Position numbers and translations under genes: made by a program | Notes under the pieces: generated by a model | Database searches by the model: none | Seen by the model: the letters and a program-made list of their open reading frames with translations, nothing else | Told to the model about the DNA's origin: nothing | Shown here: in pieces, positions 25,518 through 27,835 of the stretch | How positions within the stretch are numbered: the stretch's first letter is position 1 | How the letters are laid out: each line of letters opens with the position of its first letter | IMG/VR virus record: IMGVR_UViG_3300012017_001101 | Location: 1 to 27,835 of that record | Length of the DNA stretch: 27,835 bases | Direction: 5' to 3' (one strand) | DNA from: a virus

Positions 25518-25530
25518 TTATAAATATAAA
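25518..25530 (-). promoter_or_regulatory. Putative late promoter element (glycosyltransferase operon)
   Basis: Minus-strand TTTATATTTATAA lies 13 bases before the ATG of the 886-aa gene, within the 73-base gap after the collagen-like gene. It shares ATATTTATAA with the elements before the tail genes, which would place the glycosyltransferases in the same late expression class as virion proteins. No terminator hairpin was seen in this gap. Confidence 0.45.
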
Positions 25531-25577
25531 TAAAATTATTTAAAGTACCAAAATATTATGTGTTTTTTCTAAAATAA

Positions 25578-27835
25578 TTAACCTGGTCTTTCTACATTAA
25601 GGGTCCAACTTACTTTTACAATAGTATTAACACTGAAACCAATTACTTTCCAACCTATAACAAATTGAATATTACAGCCAGCTAATGACTCAAATTCTCC
25701 TAAAGTATAACTATCACTAAAACAACCGTATTGATAAGATTTACCACTACAGGTAACGCCCGCGTTATATGTTAAACTACCAGTCATAAGATTATTAATA
25801 GTATATTGAGCGGAGGTGCTAATATCTTCACCACAATCATAATAACCAACAACCCACTCTAAACCATCATTTGCTTTTTGTGGTATATTTGAGGTGCCGC
25901 ATATTTTTATTATGTCTCCATATTGTAAATTGAAGGGGTTTGTTATTCCACAATTATTATTTTGTACACAAAGGTTTGAATTGTATGGTTCTTCTAGACT
26001 AACTCTTGCTGCTACATCCCAATCACAACCCGCCCAACCACAATTATCATCCCCAATATAATAGTCCGCAGAACTTGTTGTTGCGCCTTGTGTAAAAGCG
26101 TTGGAATGAGATGCAATAACCCAATATTCATCACCACTTGTGCCTGATGTTCCACTGTTACCTGCATTTCCACTTGATCCTGCAGTGCCGCTTGTTCCTG
26201 ATGTTCCTCCATTACCTGAGGTTCCTGATAGTCCTGAATTAGCTGGACTTCCTGAGATACCACTTGATCCCGTTGAACCTGAGGAACCTGATGAGCCTGA
26301 TGTTCCACTTGATCCTGCTATACCTGATGTACCTGAAGAGCCATTTGAACCTGAAGTGCCTGATAATTGGCTTAATCCTGAGTTTCCTGCATTTCCACTT
26401 GACCCCATTGAACCTGAAGAACCTGAAGAACCGCTTAAAGCACTTGCTCCCAATAAACCAGTAATACCTGAGGAACCTGAAGACCCATTTGAACCTGATG
26501 TTTGACTTAATCCTGATGAACCTGTATTTCCACTTGTACCGTTTGAACCTGAAGAACCACTTGTTCCTGATGATGAGCCTGAGATACCTGATGAACCTGA
26601 TCCTCCTGAGGAACCTTTAGAACCACTTGAACCTGAGGTACCGCTAGTAAAACTTGGTCCTGAAGTACCTGCGTCACCTGTTGAACCACTAGAACCTGTT
26701 GAGCCTGAAGTACCTGAACTACGGCTTAATCCTGAGGTGCCATCATTTCCTGATGAACCTATTGTTCCTGATGAACCTGAGGAACCTGAACTACGGCTTG
26801 ATCCTGAGGAGCCAAGGTTACCTGTTGTACCATTTGAACCTGAGGTGCCTGAAGTACCTGAGGTTTGGCTTGATCCTGAGGAGCCTATGTTACCACTTGT
26901 ACCATTTGAACCTGAGGTACCTGAAGATCCTGAGGTTTGGCTTGATCCTGATGTGCCTGCGTTTCCTGAGGAGCCTATATTTCCACTTGTACCATTTGAA
27001 CCTGAGGTACCTGAAGTACCTGATGTTCGACTTAATCCTGAGGTACCATCATTTCCTGATGAACCTACTGAACCTGAGGAACCACTTGAACCTGAGGTTC
27101 GGCTTGAACCTGAAGAACCATTGTTTCCTGAGGTACCATTTGAACCTGAGGTACCGGAAGTGCCTGAGGTTTGGCTTGATCCTGAGGAGCCTATGTTACC
27201 GGTTGTGCCGTTTGAACCTGAAGTTCCACTTGATCCTGATGTTTGGCTTGATCCTGATGTACCTGCGTTTCCTGAAGATCCAAGGTTACCACTTGTGCCG
27301 TTTGAACCTGAGGTACCTGAAGTACCTGATGTTTGGCTTAATCCTGAGGAACCTACATTTCCTGATGAACCTACTGTTCCTGAAGAACCTGAGGAACCTG
27401 ATGTTCGACTTAATCCTGAAGTGCCATCGTTTCCTGAGGAGCCTACTGTTCCTGATGAACCGGAAGTGCCTGAGGTTTGGCTTGATCCTGAAGAGCCAAG
27501 GTTACCGGTTGTACCGTTTGAACCTGAAGTTCCACTTGATCCTGATGTTTGGCTTGATCCTGAGGAGCCTATGTTACCGGTTGTACCATTTGAACCTGAA
27601 GATCCTGAAGTGCCTGAGGTTTGGCTTAATCCTGATGTTCCAGCATTACCTGTTGTACCATTTGAACCTGAGGAGCCACTTGTTCCTGAGGTTTGGCTTA
27701 AACCTGAAGAGCCAAGGTTACCTGTAGAACCATTTGAGCCACTTGAACCTGAAGAACCTGATGTTCGACTTAAACCTGAAGTACCATCATTTCCTGATGA
27801 ACCTACTGAACCTGAGGAACCACTTGAACCTGAGG
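25578..27835 (-). CDS. Collagen-like Gly-X-Y fibre protein rich in Ser/Thr (partial, 5' end off the right edge)
   Basis: The frame is open without interruption from 27835 to the TAA at 25578-25580; about 751 residues are visible. About 567 residues are Gly-X-Y triplets in which X and Y are mostly Ser, Thr and Asn (GSSG, GTSG, GSNG, GNLG) with very little Pro. At regular points the Gly is replaced by Gln or Arg (LSQTSG, LSRTSG), mostly every 24 residues, and once by Phe. The C-terminal 184 residues (from DEYWVIAS) are a different domain with nine Cys and much aromatic and beta-type sequence, possibly a trimerising head. Probably a trimeric virion fibre. The TTG at 26451-26453 is merely an internal codon (Leu), not the start. 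Three glycosyltransferase genes follow. Confidence 0.9.
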   Translation of the reverse strand, partial: SGSSGSSGSVGSSGNDGTSGLSRTSGSSGSSGSNGSTGNLGSSGLSQTSGTSGSSGSNGTTGNAGTSGLSQTSGTSGSSGSNGTTGNIGSSGSSQTSGSSGTSGSNGTTGNLGSSGSSQTSGTSGSSGTVGSSGNDGTSGLSRTSGSSGSSGTVGSSGNVGSSGLSQTSGTSGTSGSNGTSGNLGSSGNAGTSGSSQTSGSSGTSGSNGTTGNIGSSGSSQTSGTSGTSGSNGTSGNNGSSGSSRTSGSSGSSGSVGSSGNDGTSGLSRTSGTSGTSGSNGTSGNIGSSGNAGTSGSSQTSGSSGTSGSNGTSGNIGSSGSSQTSGTSGTSGSNGTTGNLGSSGSSRSSGSSGSSGTIGSSGNDGTSGLSRSSGTSGSTGSSGSTGDAGTSGPSFTSGTSGSSGSKGSSGGSGSSGISGSSSGTSGSSGSNGTSGNTGSSGLSQTSGSNGSSGSSGITGLLGASALSGSSGSSGSMGSSGNAGNSGLSQLSGTSGSNGSSGTSGIAGSSGTSGSSGSSGSTGSSGISGSPANSGLSGTSGNGGTSGTSGTAGSSGNAGNSGTSGTSGDEYWVIASHSNAFTQGATTSSADYYIGDDNCGWAGCDWDVAARVSLEEPYNSNLCVQNNNCGITNPFNLQYGDIIKICGTSNIPQKANDGLEWVVGYYDCGEDISTSAQYTINNLMTGSLTYNAGVTCSGKSYQYGCFSDSYTLGEFESLAGCNIQFVIGWKVIGFSVNTIVKVSWTLNVERPG
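26133..27835 (-). repeat. 9-bp/72-bp periodic coding repeat array
   Basis: A degenerate 9-base (Gly-X-Y) repeat with a higher-order unit of 72 bases. Non-Gly triplets replacing Gly occur on the plus strand at 26367, 26502, 26649, 26721, 26793, 26865, 26937, 27027, 27099, 27171, 27243, 27333, 27405, 27477, 27549, 27621, 27693 and 27765. Spacings are 72 except for 135 and 147 at the C-terminal end and two of 90. All are multiples of three. Confidence 0.9.

Noticed and set aside
26451-26453. TTG as the start of the collagen-like gene
   Set aside because: The same frame continues upstream with Gly-X-Y repeats to the window edge, so this TTG encodes an internal Leu.
26012-26689. Gln/Val-rich minus-strand frames at 26012-26308 and 26507-26689
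   Set aside because: They are out-of-phase readings of the collagen-like gene, whose own frame is continuous over the whole region.
26699-27727. A 342-codon plus-strand open frame rich in Leu, Arg and Tyr, and a Pro-rich one at 26140-26505
   Set aside because: Both are mirror images of the Gly-X-Y repeat on the other strand. Few stop codons arise because the repeat uses few codons, and their composition follows the repeat, not a protein pattern.
25578-27835. CRISPR-like or intergenic tandem repeat array
   Set aside because: Repeats are multiples of 3 and 9, vary by synonymous changes, and hold an open frame. No spacer structure is present.

Overview
The window is a compact stretch of a contractile-tailed (T4-like, myovirus-type) phage genome. 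It is AT-rich, and every supported gene lies on the minus strand, so transcription runs from base 27835 towards base 1. The host is probably a member of the Bacteroidota. The support for that is indirect: gene starts have A-rich leaders and none of those I read has a GGAGG-type Shine-Dalgarno sequence, two upstream regions resemble the TTTG / TAnnTTTG promoter of that phylum, and the phage carries a lipoprotein gene. No tRNA, CRISPR array, integrase or insertion sequence was seen, and no gap between genes exceeds about 105 bases.

In transcription order: (1) 27835-25578 is the 3' part of a long collagen-like Gly-X-Y gene built almost entirely from Gly, Ser and Thr, with a Cys-rich C-terminal domain. 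(2) 25504-20714 holds three glycosyltransferase genes: a three-domain enzyme, a GT4-type enzyme and an O-heptosyltransferase-like (BAHT/GT9) enzyme. A small coiled-coil gene follows. (3) 20426-8868 is the tail module: sheath (gp18), tube (gp19), a gp26-like protein overlapping a gp51-like frame across a T7 run, tape measure, a small repeat protein, a tube-cap/hub-type protein, a LysM gp53-like protein and a large hub-like protein. (4) 8837-7253 holds a lipoprotein and a Pro-rich protein of unknown function. (5) 7202-1 is the replication and nucleotide module: a compact family A DNA polymerase, two unknown small proteins, a gp32-like ssDNA-binding protein, a UvsX/RecA recombinase, a FEN/RNase H-type 5' nuclease, a gp41/DnaB helicase and the start of class I ribonucleotide reductase beta.

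The most interesting hypothesis is that the fibre and the glycosyltransferases form one system, a Ser/Thr-rich, proline-poor collagen-like virion fibre that the phage glycosylates itself. Other points of note are a possible +1/-2 frameshift joining the gp26- and gp51-like frames, a family A polymerase whose proofreading domain looks degenerate in an otherwise T4-like gene set, a gp32 homologue without the zinc-site cysteines, and a recurring element (sense strand TAATATTTATAA) upstream of late genes that is roughly the reverse complement of the T4 late promoter.
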